This document shows, in pieces, positions 8,587-18,349 of a DNA stretch of 64,000 nucleotides. This DNA is from Caballeronia sp. SBC1. Lineage in GTDB: Bacteria; Pseudomonadota; Gammaproteobacteria; Burkholderiales; Burkholderiaceae. The stretch spans positions 3,844,001-3,908,000 of the forward strand of contig NZ_CP049156.1 of NCBI RefSeq assembly GCF_011493005.1. Reading direction: 5' to 3'. The notes below the pieces were generated by a model that saw nothing but the letters and a program-made list of their open reading frames with translations, was not told where the DNA came from and did not search any database. The first letter of the stretch is position 1, and each line of letters begins with the position of its first letter. A program made the position numbers and the translations under genes.

Positions 8587-9717
8587 TTAAATAATTTCAA
8601 GATCGGCGCGCAACGCACCCGCCGCTTTCATCGATTGCAAAATCGAGATCAAATCCGCCGGCGTCGCCCCGAGGGCATTCAGCGCCTTGACCACGTCCGC
8701 GAGCGTCGCGCTGGCCGCGACCTGCTTGAGCGCGCCCGTGTCCTGCTTCAACTGGATACTCGACTGCTTCGCCGCCACGGTTTGTCCGTTGGAAAACGCG
8801 CCCGGCTGGCTCACGGCGGTCGTCGTGTTGATCACCACCGACAAATTGCCGTGTGCGACCGCGCAGTTCTGCAGCGTGACCATCTGGTTCATCACGATAG
8901 AACCCGTGCGCGCATTGACGATCACCTTCGCTGCGGCCTGTGACGGCCTGACATCGATATTCTCAAGCTGCGCCATGAACGACACCACTTGCGACGGGTC
9001 GGTCGGGGCGCGCAGCTGGATCGTGCGGCCATCGAGCGCGATCGCCGTGCCCATGCCGAAATCGTTGTTCACCGCCGCCACGATCTTTTGCGTGGTGTCG
9101 AAGTCGAGCGTGTTCAGTTCCATCGTCATCACGCCGCCGGCCTGCGTCACCGCGGCGGGCACAGCGCGTTCGACCAGCGCGCCGCCCGGAATCCGGCCGA
9201 CCGCAAGCTGGTTGACCTGAACCTTGCTGCCGTTCGCGCTCGCGCCCGCACCGCCGACCGCGAGGTTGCCCTGCGCCATCGCGTAGACCTGGCCGTCGGC
9301 GCCTTTGAGCGGCGCCATCAGCAGCGTGCCGCCGCGCAGGCTCTTGGCATTGCCGAGCGAGGACACCGTCACGTCAATTGCTTCACCTGGCCGCGAAAAT
9401 GGCGGCAACACGGCCGTCACCATCACGGCAGCGACGTTCTTCAACTGCATGTTCTGGGTGGTCGCCGCATTCAGCGTAATGCCGAGGTTGCCGAGCATGT
9501 TCACCAAGCTTTGCGTGGTGAACGGCGTCTGGGTGGTCTGGTCGCCGGTGCCGTCGAGACCGACCACGAGGCCGTAGCCGATCAGCGGATTGTCACGCAC
9601 GCCCTGGAACGAGACCAGGTCCTTGAGGCGTTCCGCCTGCGCGGGCAGTGGGAGTGCGGCAGCGAATGTGGCAACACACGCCAGCGCAATGGAGACGAAG
9701 CGAAGAAAGAGTTTCAT
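8587..9717 (-). CDS. flgI: Flagellar P-ring protein FlgI
   Basis: FlgI, 376 residues, forms the P-ring around the rod in the peptidoglycan layer. A Sec signal peptide is clear: hydrophobic residues about 7-22, then PLPAQA with cleavage likely after Ala28. The mature N-terminus [20 protein letters not shown] and the following [13 protein letters not shown] are the family signature; the C-terminus has [20 protein letters not shown]. The start lies 2 bases after flgH. Assembly requires the periplasmic chaperone FlgA, encoded divergently at 15.4 kb. Confidence 0.97.
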   Translation of the reverse strand: MKLFLRFVSIALACVATFAAALPLPAQAERLKDLVSFQGVRDNPLIGYGLVVGLDGTGDQTTQTPFTTQSLVNMLGNLGITLNAATTQNMQLKNVAAVMVTAVLPPFSRPGEAIDVTVSSLGNAKSLRGGTLLMAPLKGADGQVYAMAQGNLAVGGAGASANGSKVQVNQLAVGRIPGGALVERAVPAAVTQAGGVMTMELNTLDFDTTQKIVAAVNNDFGMGTAIALDGRTIQLRAPTDPSQVVSFMAQLENIDVRPSQAAAKVIVNARTGSIVMNQMVTLQNCAVAHGNLSVVINTTTAVSQPGAFSNGQTVAAKQSSIQLKQDTGALKQVAASATLADVVKALNALGATPADLISILQSMKAAGALRADLEII

Positions 9718-9719
9718 GG

Positions 9720-10412
9720 TCAGAAGGGCGCCACGTTAAGAAAGAAGCGCTGGAGCCAGCCCATCTGCTGCGATTCATCGATATATCCCTTCGCCGAATA
9801 TTCGATCTTCGCGTCCGCCACCTGGGTGGAAAAGACCGTGTTGGTGCCGGAGATGGTCGTCGGATTGACGACGCCCGAAAAGCGCACGAATTCGTTGCCC
9901 TGGTTGATGAGCATCTGCTTTTCGCCGCTCACTTGCAGGTTGCCATTGGGCAGGACGCCGGTGACGGTGACGGTCAGCGTACCGTTGAAGGTATTGGCCG
10001 CGCTCGCGCCGCCCGAGCCGTTGAAACCGTTGGAACCGCTGGCGCTCAGGTTGGTGTTGTGGAACAGCCCGCCGAAGATACCCGGCGTGACCGGCACGGC
10101 GAACGCCTCGCTGGCGTTGCGCGCCGCCGCCGCTGCCGACGACTTCGTCGCGTTGACGTTTTCCGCGATCACGATGGTGATGATGTCGCCGGTATTGCGC
10201 GGACGCTGGTCTTCGAACAGCGGCCGTCCCGCGTAGCCCGCGTTGTAGATCGCGCCGGGCGATGCCGAATTGAGCGGCGCCGCTGGCGGGCGCGCGGTCA
10301 TCGGCTGCTGGGTGATCGGCTCTTTGGGCACGAGCGCGCAGGCCGCCAAGGCGACCAGCGCCAGCACCGAGGCGCTGCGGATGCGTGAAAAGCGTGAAAA
10401 TTTTGATGACAT
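9720..10412 (-). CDS. flgH: Flagellar L-ring lipoprotein FlgH
   Basis: FlgH, 230 residues, forms the L-ring in the outer membrane. The signal peptide ends in the lipobox LAAC with Cys25 as the lipidated residue. Conserved segments include [20 protein letters not shown] and [18 protein letters not shown]. The C-terminus ([20 protein letters not shown]) is typical of FlgH. Length and position between flgG and flgI agree with the family. Confidence 0.97.
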   Translation of the reverse strand: MSSKFSRFSRIRSASVLALVALAACALVPKEPITQQPMTARPPAAPLNSASPGAIYNAGYAGRPLFEDQRPRNTGDIITIVIAENVNATKSSAAAAARNASEAFAVPVTPGIFGGLFHNTNLSASGSNGFNGSGGASAANTFNGTLTVTVTGVLPNGNLQVSGEKQMLINQGNEFVRFSGVVNPTTISGTNTVFSTQVADAKIEYSAKGYIDESQQMGWLQRFFLNVAPF

Positions 10413-10466
10413 CTTCGTGGTCCTTCGGAATTACGCTGCTGATGCGGGTGATGCGGTTGGTGCAAC

Positions 10467-11255
10467 TTAAACCTGCATCTGGCTCAGCGTCTGCAGCATC
10501 TGGTCCGACGTGGTCACGGCCTTGCTGTTGATTTCATAGGCACGCTGGGTCTGGATCATGTTCACCAATTCCTGGACCACGTTCACATTCGACGATTCCA
10601 CATACCCCTGCTGCAACTGTCCCGCGCCGTTCAAACCCGGCGTCACGACGTTCGCCGTACCGGACGAAGCCGTTTCAGCAAACAGGTTTTCACCGCGTGC
10701 ATCGAGGCCGGCCGGGTTGACGAAGGTCGCGAGCTGCAACTGGCCGACTGTCGTGTTGGCCGAGCTGCCCTGCGCCGTGGTCGTGACCGTGCCGTCCGAG
10801 CCGATCGTCACGCTGGTCGCACTCGTGGGGATCGTGATGGCCGGGGTGACCTGATAACCGCTCGACGTAACGAGCTGGCCTTGTGCGTTGGTCTGGAACG
10901 AGCCGTCGCGGGTGTAGGCGGTGGTGCCGTCGGGCATCGTCACCTGGAAAAAGCCGTTGCCGTTGATGGCGACGTCCTTCGAGTTGCCGGTCTGCTGCAG
11001 GTTGCCCTGCGTGTAGAGGCGTTCGGTCGCGACTTGTTGTACGCCGGTGCCAATCTGGCTGCCCGACGCCAGTTCGGTCTGCTGCGTGGAGCTCGCGCCC
11101 GGCTGGCGGACGGTTTGATACAGCAAGTCCTCGAACACCGCACGCGAGCCCTTGAAGCCGTTCGTGCTGACGTTGGCGAGATTGTTCGAAATCACGTCCA
11201 TCTGCGACTGCTGCGCATTCATGCCGGTTGCGGCGATGTAGAGAGAGCGGTTCAT
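10467..11255 (-). CDS. flgG: Flagellar distal rod protein FlgG
   Basis: FlgG, 262 residues, builds the distal rod. The N-terminus [20 protein letters not shown] and the motif [19 protein letters not shown] are the rod/hook signature. The middle contains [13 protein letters not shown], and the C-terminus [20 protein letters not shown] and [20 protein letters not shown] is the paired terminal helix. No signal peptide, as expected for a protein exported through the growing rod. Confidence 0.97.
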   Translation of the reverse strand: MNRSLYIAATGMNAQQSQMDVISNNLANVSTNGFKGSRAVFEDLLYQTVRQPGASSTQQTELASGSQIGTGVQQVATERLYTQGNLQQTGNSKDVAINGNGFFQVTMPDGTTAYTRDGSFQTNAQGQLVTSSGYQVTPAITIPTSATSVTIGSDGTVTTTAQGSSANTTVGQLQLATFVNPAGLDARGENLFAETASSGTANVVTPGLNGAGQLQQGYVESSNVNVVQELVNMIQTQRAYEINSKAVTTSDQMLQTLSQMQV

Positions 11256-11278
11256 GTTTTTTATCCTGGTCCTGCGGA

Positions 11279-12034
11279 TTAACTGAAGTCGAGCAGCTTG
11301 TTAGCCGACTGATCGTTCGTGCTGGCCGATTCGAGCAACTTGGTCTGCATCTGGAACTGGCGGGCGTTGGTGATCATGTCGACCATCGCGGACACCGCAT
11401 TCACGTTGCTGCCTTCCAGCGAGGCGGGCGCCACCGTCACCGAGGGATCGGCGTCGGCGGGCTGGTTGTCGGCGGTGCGGAACAGACCGTCGTCGCCGCG
11501 TATCAGGGTTCCCGAATCGGGATTGACGAGCTTCAACTGGTCGACCGTCGCAATCGACGTTGGCGGGTCGCCTGGCATCAGCGCGGTCACCGTCCCGTCC
11601 TTGCCGATGGTGACTTCCGCGCCCGGCGGAATCGACATCGGACCGCTGTTGCCGATCACCGGCAAGTTGTTTGCCGTGACCAACTGGCCGTTGGCATCGA
11701 CATGCAGATTGCCGGCGCGCGTGTACGCCTCCGAGCCGTCGCCCGTCTGCACGGAAAGCCAGCCCGGACCCTGGATGGCGACATCGAGAGGATTGCCGGT
11801 CTGCTGGATCGGACCCGGCGTGTAATCGGCGGTCGGCGTGGACGACAGCACGAAGGTACGCGTAGTCGGGTCGCCGGACGCGCTGTTCTCGAAGTTCATC
11901 GGCACCTGTCGAAACGCGGAAAGCTGCGCACGAAACCCCGTCGTCGAAGCATTCGCGAGGTTGTTCGCGGTGACGCTCTGCTGCTCGAGCGCCTGCGCGG
12001 CGCCGCTCATCGCGGTATAGATCAGACGGTCCAT
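11279..12034 (-). CDS. flgF: Flagellar proximal rod protein FlgF
   Basis: FlgF, 251 residues, a proximal rod subunit. The N-terminus [20 protein letters not shown] and [15 protein letters not shown] carry the rod motif. [17 protein letters not shown] is the FlgF version of the core segment, with a Trp where FlgG has Phe. The C-terminus ends [20 protein letters not shown]. It starts 34 bases after flgE. Confidence 0.96.
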   Translation of the reverse strand: MDRLIYTAMSGAAQALEQQSVTANNLANASTTGFRAQLSAFRQVPMNFENSASGDPTTRTFVLSSTPTADYTPGPIQQTGNPLDVAIQGPGWLSVQTGDGSEAYTRAGNLHVDANGQLVTANNLPVIGNSGPMSIPPGAEVTIGKDGTVTALMPGDPPTSIATVDQLKLVNPDSGTLIRGDDGLFRTADNQPADADPSVTVAPASLEGSNVNAVSAMVDMITNARQFQMQTKLLESASTNDQSANKLLDFS

Positions 12035-12068
12035 GTGTAACTCTCTCGTGCCCGGCTAGCGGCTGCGC

Positions 12069-13325
12069 CTACAGGTTGATGAGCGTCTGGTCGACGGTTT
12101 GCTGCGTCTTGATCGTCTGCGCGTTCGCCTGGTAATTGCGCTGCGCCGTGATCAGGTCCACCAGCGAACTGGTCAGGTCGACGTTCGAGTTTTCCACCGC
12201 GCCGCCTTGCAGCGAACCGTGGTTGGTCGAGCCCGGCACCGACACCTGCGCGAGGCCCGATGCCGCGGTCTGCTGGTAGTTGTTGCCGCCGAGATCCTGC
12301 AAGCCGTTCTGGTTAGCGAACGTCGCGAGCGCGATCTGACCGAGCGATTGCGTCTTGCCGTTTGTGTACGTGCCGGTCAGCGTGCCGTCCGTGCCGACCG
12401 AAAAGCCCGCCAGCTCGCTCGATGAATAGCCGTCCTGGCTGCTGCTCACAAGCCCGGTCGTAGCGCCATACTGAGTCGTGCCGGCGAACGACATCGCCAT
12501 GGTCTGCACGCCGCCGGTGTTGGACGCGCCATCCGGAATCGAAAAAGCGTACGGCGCAATGGCGGTGGCGGGCGGCGTCGGGATCAGATTGCCCGACTGG
12601 TCGAACGAGACCGGGCCCAGATCGCCGGGGGTACCGGTCGCCGTTCCCGTAACGGGCGTGTTATTCGTGCCGGTGGTCGCATACGCTTCCCACGAACCCG
12701 TCGCCTGCTTGACGAAGAACACGTTGACCGCATGCGTGCCGCCGAGCGAATCATTGACGTTGATCTGGCTGGTGGCGCTATAGGTATTCGCGTTCGTCGG
12801 ATCGAACGGCGTCTGGGTCGGGAGAGCCTGCTGCGAATTCAGGTTGAACTGAAAACTCACGTTCTTGGTGGCCGACGGCGGCAAATTCGAATTCGGCACG
12901 ACCAGCGGCACGGTCGACGAACTGTTGATCACGCCCTGCGCATTAGCGGCATAACCCATCAGCGTCTGGCCGGCGGCGTTGACAATCGTGCCGTTGGCCG
13001 CGAGGTTGAACACGCCGTTGCGCGAGTACACGTTCGCGCCGTTGCTCGACATCTGGAAGAAGCCGTTGCCGTTGATCGCGACATCCAGCGCCTGGCTGGT
13101 CGTGGTGATCGTGCCCTGGCCGAACTGCTGCTGCACTTCCGACATCTGCGAGCCAATGCCGATCTGGTTGTTCACGGCGGTCGCGACCGAGTTCGCGTAC
13201 ATATCGGCGAATTGCGCCTGGCCTTGCTTGAAGCCGACGGTGTTCGCGTTGGCAATGTTGTTGCCGATCACATCGAGGTCGTTCGACGCGCCGGACAAAC
13301 CAGATAAACCTTGTTGGTAACCCAT
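12069..13325 (-). CDS. flgE: Flagellar hook protein FlgE
   Basis: FlgE, 418 residues, the hook subunit, close to the enteric length of about 402. The N-terminus MGYQQGLSGLSGASNDLDVI and GNNIANANTVGFKQGQAQFA fit. The middle region (about 140-340) is the variable hook surface. The C-terminus VDLTSSLVDLITAQRNYQAN and AQTIKTQQTVDQTLINL is the terminal helix. It is exported through the flagellar channel under the FlgD cap encoded by the preceding gene. Confidence 0.97.
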   Translation of the reverse strand: MGYQQGLSGLSGASNDLDVIGNNIANANTVGFKQGQAQFADMYANSVATAVNNQIGIGSQMSEVQQQFGQGTITTTSQALDVAINGNGFFQMSSNGANVYSRNGVFNLAANGTIVNAAGQTLMGYAANAQGVINSSSTVPLVVPNSNLPPSATKNVSFQFNLNSQQALPTQTPFDPTNANTYSATSQINVNDSLGGTHAVNVFFVKQATGSWEAYATTGTNNTPVTGTATGTPGDLGPVSFDQSGNLIPTPPATAIAPYAFSIPDGASNTGGVQTMAMSFAGTTQYGATTGLVSSSQDGYSSSELAGFSVGTDGTLTGTYTNGKTQSLGQIALATFANQNGLQDLGGNNYQQTAASGLAQVSVPGSTNHGSLQGGAVENSNVDLTSSLVDLITAQRNYQANAQTIKTQQTVDQTLINL

Positions 13326-13367
13326 GACGGTCTCCGCTTCTAGAAGAATGAGCTAATGAATTGGGGC

Positions 13368-14120
13368 TTAGAGAATCGATGCAATGCTGGTCAACGGAAC
13401 CGTCTTGCCAGTCGACAACATCACACCCGCCGTGCCGTCGGCCTGCTGCACCACGCTTTGGACCGTCGATGCAGACAGCGCGGTCGCCGTGGCCGCTGCG
13501 CCATTGACCGTGCCTCCCGCCGTGATGGTGTAGTTGCCGTCGGGCAGCGTCGCACCGGTCGTGTCGGTCGGCGTCCAGCCCGTGACCGGCACCACGCCCG
13601 CAGCCTGCGGCCCGAGGTCGATCGTATTCACCACCTGGCCGGCACTGTTCGTGACACTCACGGTCATGTCGCTGAGCGCGGTGGCCGCCTGCACGCCGAA
13701 GGCGCTGGCCTTGCCGCCGGACACGGTCATCGTGCTGCCCGGGGCGAGCACGGTCGAGCCAATCAGCGACGCAGCCTGCGCGCCCTGCCCAGCCGACAAT
13801 TGCGTCGCGAGCGAGCTGAGCGACGTGTTCAACTGGCCGATACCCGACACCGTGCTGATCTGCGCGAGTTGCGAGGTCATCTGCGAGCTGTCGGTCGGGT
13901 TGGTCGGGTCCTGGTTCTGGAGCTGCGTGACGAGCAGCGTCAGGAAGGTGTTCTGCAGGTCCGCCGGGGACTGCGCGCCGGTTGTGCTTGCGCTCGAGCT
14001 GGCTGTCGAAGTACCCGACGTGCTGGATGTGCCGGATGTGCTCGACGTGCCGTTCATGGTGTTCAGCAGCGTCTGCGACATCGTCGCGCCGTTGTTGCCG
14101 ATCGTGGTGTTGGTTGTCAC
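13368..14120 (-). CDS. flgD: Flagellar hook-cap protein FlgD
   Basis: FlgD, 250 residues, the scaffold cap that guides hook assembly and is then discarded. A Ser/Thr-rich N-terminus is followed by the FlgD signature FLTLLVTQLQNQDPTNPTDS (about residues 61-80). The C-terminal part has an Ig-like fold region with DGNYTITAGGTVNG. Near residue 30 is a short repeat of STSGT units. The gene starts 10 bases after flgC. Confidence 0.95.
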   Translation of the reverse strand: MTTNTTIGNNGATMSQTLLNTMNGTSSTSGTSSTSGTSTASSSASTTGAQSPADLQNTFLTLLVTQLQNQDPTNPTDSSQMTSQLAQISTVSGIGQLNTSLSSLATQLSAGQGAQAASLIGSTVLAPGSTMTVSGGKASAFGVQAATALSDMTVSVTNSAGQVVNTIDLGPQAAGVVPVTGWTPTDTTGATLPDGNYTITAGGTVNGAAATATALSASTVQSVVQQADGTAGVMLSTGKTVPLTSIASIL

Positions 14121-14130
14121 GGGGTTGTCC

Positions 14131-14553
14131 TCAGGTTCCGATCGTCAGGGTCTTAAGCATCAGCTGCTTGGCGGTATTGAGCGTTTCCACATTCGCCTGA
14201 TACGAACGAGACGCCGAAATCATGTTGACCATTTCCTGCACGGGATCGACGTTCGGCATGGTCACGTAGCCGTCCGCGTTTGCTGCGGGATTGCTCGGGT
14301 CGTAGCTGGTCTTCATCGGCGTCGGGTCGTCGATCACGCCCGTCACCTGCACGCCGCCCACTTGCTGACCCGACGCCGTGCGTGCACCGCCAAGCGGATC
14401 GACGCCGAATACCACCTGCTTCGCCTTGTATGGCTGGCCGTCCGGGCCCGTCGTGCTGTCGGCGTTCGCCAGGTTCGAGGCGGTCACGTTCAGGCGCTGG
14501 GCCTGCGCGGACATCGCCGAACCGGCAACGCTGAAGATGTTCATCAAAGACAT
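14131..14553 (-). CDS. flgC: Flagellar proximal rod protein FlgC
   Basis: FlgC, 140 residues, a proximal rod subunit of normal length. The N-terminus [20 protein letters not shown] and [20 protein letters not shown], the [10 protein letters not shown] segment, and the C-terminus [20 protein letters not shown] are all diagnostic. Confidence 0.97.
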   Translation of the reverse strand: MSLMNIFSVAGSAMSAQAQRLNVTASNLANADSTTGPDGQPYKAKQVVFGVDPLGGARTASGQQVGGVQVTGVIDDPTPMKTSYDPSNPAANADGYVTMPNVDPVQEMVNMISASRSYQANVETLNTAKQLMLKTLTIGT

Positions 14554-14604
14554 TCTTTCTCCTCGTTAGCTTGGCTATCAGGCGCTTTGGGCGGTCGGTT
14601 CAGT

Positions 14605-15096
14605 TCAGTTCGACGTGATCGCCGAGAGCATCGTCTTGATCTGCGACGACACCACCGTCATGCCGGCTTCGAAATGCAGCGCGTTGTCGGCGAACTGGAC
14701 GCGCTCCGAATCCATGTCGACCGTATTGCCGTCCAGCGCCGGCTGGCTCGGAATCCGGTACGCGAGACGGCCGTAGTCTTCACTGCTGCCGCCGCTGGCG
14801 GTAAGCGTCGCCTGGCCGGACATATGCCCCGCCGATGTCGTCGCGAGTGCCGCGCCCGTCGACACGCTCACCGGTTGCGCCATCTGCAGCGGCGCGGTGC
14901 CGGAAGCCGTGGTGTCCGCCGCCGTGCCGGTCTTTTTCAGCGCCCCTGCGAGGGCGCTGGAGAAATCGACGTCGCGCGCCTTGTAGCCCGGGGTATCGGC
15001 GTTAGCAATATTCGACGACAACAGTTCCTGCCGGTACGCGCGCACATCCAGCGCTTCGCGGCCAAACGCAAATTCCTGGTCGAGCTTGTCCAGCAT
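14605..15096 (-). CDS. flgB: Flagellar rod protein FlgB
   Basis: FlgB, 163 residues, the first rod subunit, slightly longer than the enteric form (about 138) because of an Ala/Thr-rich stretch around residues 55-85. The N-terminal part has LSSNIANADTPGYKARDVDF; the C-terminus has DNALHFEAGMTVVSSQIKTM. A perfect AGGAGG ribosome site lies 5 bases before the ATG. It is the first gene of the flgBCDEFGHIJ transcription unit. Confidence 0.96.
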   Translation of the reverse strand: MLDKLDQEFAFGREALDVRAYRQELLSSNIANADTPGYKARDVDFSSALAGALKKTGTAADTTASGTAPLQMAQPVSVSTGAALATTSAGHMSGQATLTASGGSSEDYGRLAYRIPSQPALDGNTVDMDSERVQFADNALHFEAGMTVVSSQIKTMLSAITSN

Positions 15097-15431
15097 GGCG
15101 GTCCTCCTTCAGCTTCAGATCTTGTCAGCGGTGTTTCGCGTGTTTCGTGCATTTCGTGCGTCTCTCGGTCAATGACGCCGGGCGATCAAGCAAGCGCCGG
15201 GTTGCCATTGGCTATCGAAGACTTTTGCATGAGACGAATCTTAGGAGCGAGACGCAAGATGCAATCAGACGAATAGCAGGGAAAGCCGGCCTCTATTCGA
15301 CGCTTGCCTTTAGCCGCCGAAATCTAGAATTCGTCTCGTGGGTTGATCGTTTAAGGAATTCATCGACTTTGAATGAGGGGGTTCTCGTTTTTGGTCTGCC
15401 GGATTCGCTGGATTTGTTTGGGAGAAACACA
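15097..15431. promoter_or_regulatory. Divergent promoter region between flgB and flgA
   Basis: These 335 bases separate two divergent flagellar units and must hold both promoters. No sigma-28 consensus is seen, in line with these being middle-class genes switched on by FlhDC or a similar activator. I cannot assign -10 or -35 boxes with confidence. The open frame running into flgA from 15147 has no ribosome site or family similarity and is not called. Confidence 0.5.
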
Positions 15432-16985
15432 ATGCACAGCTTCACTGCGCCTGCTCGCAAGCCGGCGGTTCATCGCCTGGCCGCGAACGGCCTGGTGAAA
15501 GCCCGCGCGCATCTGGCTCGCCGTGTTCGTGTTGCGCCGAGCGGTCCGGTTGCGCTCTGCGTGCTTGCGTTCGCTCTCATGACCGCCGGCGTGACAACGG
15601 CGCGCGCGCAGGAAGCGGGCGGCGGGGGCGGCGGCACGATCATGATTGCCGGTCCCGCCGAAACCAATCCGGCGGCCGTCGTGGCAATGGCGAAAGACGC
15701 GGGCATGACGGTGGACGCCAGCGCGAGCCAGTCGGCGAACCCTGCTCAGCCGGTCAACCCGCAGCCGGTGCGCGCCGCGCGTCCGGTGGGTTACGCCGCG
15801 GCGGCCCATGCAGCCGATGCCGCCATGCGTGCCGCCGCGCTCGCACTCGATGCCCACGCCGACGCCGCCGATGCATCCTCTTCTTCCGCCGATACCAGCG
15901 GTTTCATCGTGATTCCGGGACCGGGCGAAGCGAATGCGGCGAAGCCCATGGCTGCGGCGCCCAGGCTGGCGATGACGCCGAGCCGGACGGCATCGGCATC
16001 GGCATCGGCACCGAACGATGCCCCCGATGCCAACGGAATGATCGAGATCCCCGGTAACGGAGAGCCGAAAGCGCCTACTCCTATTAGTAACGTTAGAAGC
16101 GCCATCCCGGCGCAAGCCGCCGATCCCCTTCCCCGCGTCACCACATCTTCACGCGACGTGATGCCCGTGGTCGTCGCGACGGACGGCAGTGCATCGGCCC
16201 AGGGCATCCCGCGTGTTGCCTCGCGAGGTTTCCAGGCGAGGCCGATCGCCGCTGCGCCGGCCACGCCGGTCGCCGGCATGATGCCCGTTTCGATGCGCAC
16301 CCCGGCGCCCATCCGCGCTCCGCTGCAACCCGCGCCCGCCATGGCCGGTGCGCCCAGCCAGCTCACGCAGGACGGCGACTCGGTGCGTGCCGCCGCGCTC
16401 GTCTTCCTGACGCAGCAGGCGGCGGGGTTGCCCGGCAAGGCCGACATCACCGTGACGCCCGTTTTCCCTCGCGGCCTCGCAGCCTGTTCGACGCTCGAGC
16501 CGTTCCTGCCAGCGGGCTCGCGGGTCTGGGGTCGCACGACCGTCGGTGTGCGTTGCTCTGGCGAACGGCCGTGGACGCTTTATCTGCAAGCACGCGTCTC
16601 GGTGATGGCCACGTATTACCTTGCGGCCCGCGCCGTTGCGCCCGGCGAAGTGCTCACTACCGCCGACCTGATTCCCCGCGAAGGCGATCTCACCGCCATG
16701 CCGCAAGCCATCGTCACGGACCCGTCACAAGCCGTAGGAGCTGTGACGTTGTCGCGACTCGCGGCGGGCCTGCCGCTGCGCACCGACATGCTGCGCGGCG
16801 CCGGCGCCGTCGTGATCGGCCAGAGCGTGCGGGTGGTCACTGCAGGCGCGGGCTTTTCGATATCGGCGGAAGGCAGCGTCATGAATAACGCCGCGCCCGG
16901 TCAGCAGGTTCGAGTCAAAACGGCCGGGGGACAGATCATTTCCGGCATCGTAAAGGACGGTTCGACAGTGGAGATCCAGCTTTGA
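15432..16985 (+). CDS. flgA: FlgA: P-ring assembly chaperone with long N-terminal extension
   Basis: FlgA, 517 residues, the periplasmic chaperone for the P-ring. The start ATG at 15432 has a GGGAGA ribosome site 8 bases upstream. Signal sequence: positively charged residues to about 34, a hydrophobic stretch 37-55, likely cleavage after ARA (residue 59). The real FlgA core is only the last ~200 residues: ADITVTPVFPRGLAACSTLE (337-356), VMATYYLAARAVAPGEVL (391-408) and the SAF-like end with GQSVRVVTAGAGFSISAEGS. Residues 60-310 are an Ala/Pro/Ser-rich extension, making the protein more than twice the enteric size (219). This extension has three imperfect repeats: TIMIAGPAETNP (69), FIVIPGPGEANA (158) and MIEIPGNGEPKA (203). 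The role of the extension is unknown. Confidence 0.92.
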   Translation: MHSFTAPARKPAVHRLAANGLVKARAHLARRVRVAPSGPVALCVLAFALMTAGVTTARAQEAGGGGGGTIMIAGPAETNPAAVVAMAKDAGMTVDASASQSANPAQPVNPQPVRAARPVGYAAAAHAADAAMRAAALALDAHADAADASSSSADTSGFIVIPGPGEANAAKPMAAAPRLAMTPSRTASASASAPNDAPDANGMIEIPGNGEPKAPTPISNVRSAIPAQAADPLPRVTTSSRDVMPVVVATDGSASAQGIPRVASRGFQARPIAAAPATPVAGMMPVSMRTPAPIRAPLQPAPAMAGAPSQLTQDGDSVRAAALVFLTQQAAGLPGKADITVTPVFPRGLAACSTLEPFLPAGSRVWGRTTVGVRCSGERPWTLYLQARVSVMATYYLAARAVAPGEVLTTADLIPREGDLTAMPQAIVTDPSQAVGAVTLSRLAAGLPLRTDMLRGAGAVVIGQSVRVVTAGAGFSISAEGSVMNNAAPGQQVRVKTAGGQIISGIVKDGSTVEIQL

Positions 16986-17119
16986 AGAATGGTCCGGAAT
17001 GGCCCTATGTGGGTTATCCCTCATTTGTTGCAATTTGTTGCAATTCCTTATCGGGCTTATCCGACAAGGCTGAGCGGGAGATAAGGCTGACTGGCGCGTG
17101 GTCTGGGCGGCGGGAAGGT

Positions 17120-17147
17120 TAAAGTTTTTACGTGCGTCCGCCGATAA
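17120..17147 (+). promoter_or_regulatory. Sigma-28 promoter of flgM
   Basis: TAAAGTTT-N12-GCCGATAA: both boxes match the consensus perfectly and the spacer is one base longer than the usual 11. It lies 28 bases before the flgM start, so FliA drives its own anti-sigma factor. Confidence 0.85.
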
Positions 17148-17175
17148 AGGGATCACATCGTCAGGGAAGACCATC

Positions 17176-17505
17176 GTGAAAATCGATTCCAGCAACACCA
17201 GCCAGATCGCAGCTTTGCAGGAAGCTGCACAACAACGTACGGCGCAAGCCGACGCCCAAGCCACCAGCACGACTGGCGGCACAACCAGCAGCACCGGCGC
17301 CTCGAATTCGACGGTGAGTTTGTCGGCGTTGTCGAAGGATTTGCGCACGTCGGGCTCGTCCGACATCGATACGGCGAAAGTCGCGTCGATCAAGGCCGCG
17401 CTGAACGACGGCAGCTACAAGGTCGATTCGGGCAAGATCGCCGACGGCATGCTGAGCAGCGCACGTGAACTGATGCAAACGAACACCCCGCCGGCCGGCG
17501 GCTGA
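17176..17505 (+). CDS. flgM: Anti-sigma-28 factor FlgM
   Basis: FlgM, 109 residues, binds and holds sigma-28 (FliA) until the hook is complete and FlgM is exported. The start is a GTG at 17176, with AGGGAAG upstream and just behind the sigma-28 promoter. It gives the usual N-terminus VKIDSSNTSQ; the in-frame ATG at 17098 lies upstream of the promoter and is rejected. The N-terminal half is Ala/Thr/Ser-rich and probably disordered. The C-terminal half has the sigma-binding helices, ending VDSGKIADGMLSSARELM. Confidence 0.94.
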   Translation: MKIDSSNTSQIAALQEAAQQRTAQADAQATSTTGGTTSSTGASNSTVSLSALSKDLRTSGSSDIDTAKVASIKAALNDGSYKVDSGKIADGMLSSARELMQTNTPPAGG

Positions 17506-17578
17506 GCATAGCGGCCAAGTGTTGCAGGCGGCGCGCAGAGCGAGCCCGCAGCACATGGACGATAAGCTTCAGATAGAC

Positions 17579-17616
17579 GCATCGTTTCCACGATGCAGCG
17601 CCGGGCGGCTTTTTTT
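17579..17616 (+). terminator. Hairpins and T-run after flgM
   Basis: A 6-bp stem GCATCG/CGATGC (17579-17596) is followed by a short GCC/GGC stem and seven T residues (17610-17616), 105 bases before the end of the flgM-flgN gap. It may reduce transcription into flgN. The stem next to the T-run is weak. Confidence 0.4.
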
Positions 17617-17666
17617 GACCTTGGCACCGCTATGAACGCGGGCCGGAGTTTTTTAGCGAGTCGCCC

Positions 17667-18110
17667 ATGAAAGACGCCCTGCTTGCCACTGTTATCGACG
17701 AAACCGCTGCCGTTCATGCGTTCGAGTCGCTCATTGCCCACGAAGAGAAAGCGCTCATTGCGGCCTCGCCGCTCGATACGCTGCCTTCGATCATCGAACA
17801 AAAAACTGCGTTGACCGAGCAGCTTGCCGCACTGGAACGCCAGCGCGACGAGCAACTTGACGCGCTTGGGCTGCCGAAGGGTTTTGTCGGCATGGAACAA
17901 GCCGTCACCGGCGACGAAGCGCTGGCCTCGCGCTGGAAGGAACTGCTGGCGGCGGCGGGACGCGCACGGCGCGGCAACAACAGCATCGGCGTGCTGATCC
18001 GCTCGCGCATGGAATACAACCGCAATGCGCTCGCCGCGTTAACCATGGCTCCGCCCAAGTCGTCGTTCTATGGTCCCGATGGCCGCGTGCCGGGGATCTA
18101 CGGGGTGTAA
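17667..18110 (+). CDS. flgN: Flagellar export chaperone FlgN
   Basis: FlgN, 147 residues, a cytoplasmic helical chaperone for FlgK and FlgL before export. The sequence is almost wholly helical, with heptad-like stretches (IIEQKTALTEQLAALERQRD). The C-terminus has NNSIGVLIRSRMEYNRNAL, the conserved FlgN motif, and ends YGPDGRVPGIYGV. Length and place after flgM are as usual. It is followed by a strong terminator. Confidence 0.93.
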   Translation: MKDALLATVIDETAAVHAFESLIAHEEKALIAASPLDTLPSIIEQKTALTEQLAALERQRDEQLDALGLPKGFVGMEQAVTGDEALASRWKELLAAAGRARRGNNSIGVLIRSRMEYNRNALAALTMAPPKSSFYGPDGRVPGIYGV

Positions 18111-18147
18111 AAACGGTTCCGTCCGACCGATTCAAAACACTGCGCTG

Positions 18148-18183
18148 CGCGCCGCGTCCCAACCCCGGGACCGGCGCGTTTTT
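18148..18183 (+). terminator. Rho-independent terminator after flgN
   Basis: A strong stem pairs CGCGCCG and GTCCC (18148-18160, one bulged C) with GGGAC and CGGCGCG (18167-18178). Five T residues follow. It separates flgMN from flhBA. Confidence 0.88.
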
Positions 18184-18204
18184 CATTGCGCTTGGCCGCG
18201 CGGG

Positions 18205-18300
18205 TTTCGCGCTGGTTCCATCGTCCGAATTACCCCCGTTTCTCCGCCCTGATCACGCGATGGCCGCTGGCTGCTTTTCGTAATAATCGCTCCACTGGAT
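18205..18300 (+). promoter_or_regulatory. flhB promoter region, shared with flhF
   Basis: This stretch, 50-145 bases before flhB, is clearly related to the one before flhF (29485-29590). Shared blocks are CGAATTACCCC, ATCA then CGATGG, AATAAT, and CACTGGA, in the same order and spacing. TAATAAT (18281-18287) is the best -10 candidate, and no good -35 is seen, which suits an activator-dependent flagellar promoter. Confidence 0.65.
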
Positions 18301-18349
18301 CAATGCGTCGGGGTTTCTGTGAAGCCCGGCAGGACTGGAGCACAGCGAA

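Noticed and set aside
8989..10236. Long plus-strand open frame opposite flgI and flgH
   Set aside because: Arg/His-rich shadow of real genes, with no motif or ribosome site.
12959..13156. Arg-rich minus-strand frame inside flgE
   Set aside because: Out-of-frame shadow of the real flgE coding sequence.
15147..15431. In-frame extension upstream of flgA
   Set aside because: No ribosome site and no family similarity; the ATG at 15432 follows GGGAGA and begins a proper signal peptide.
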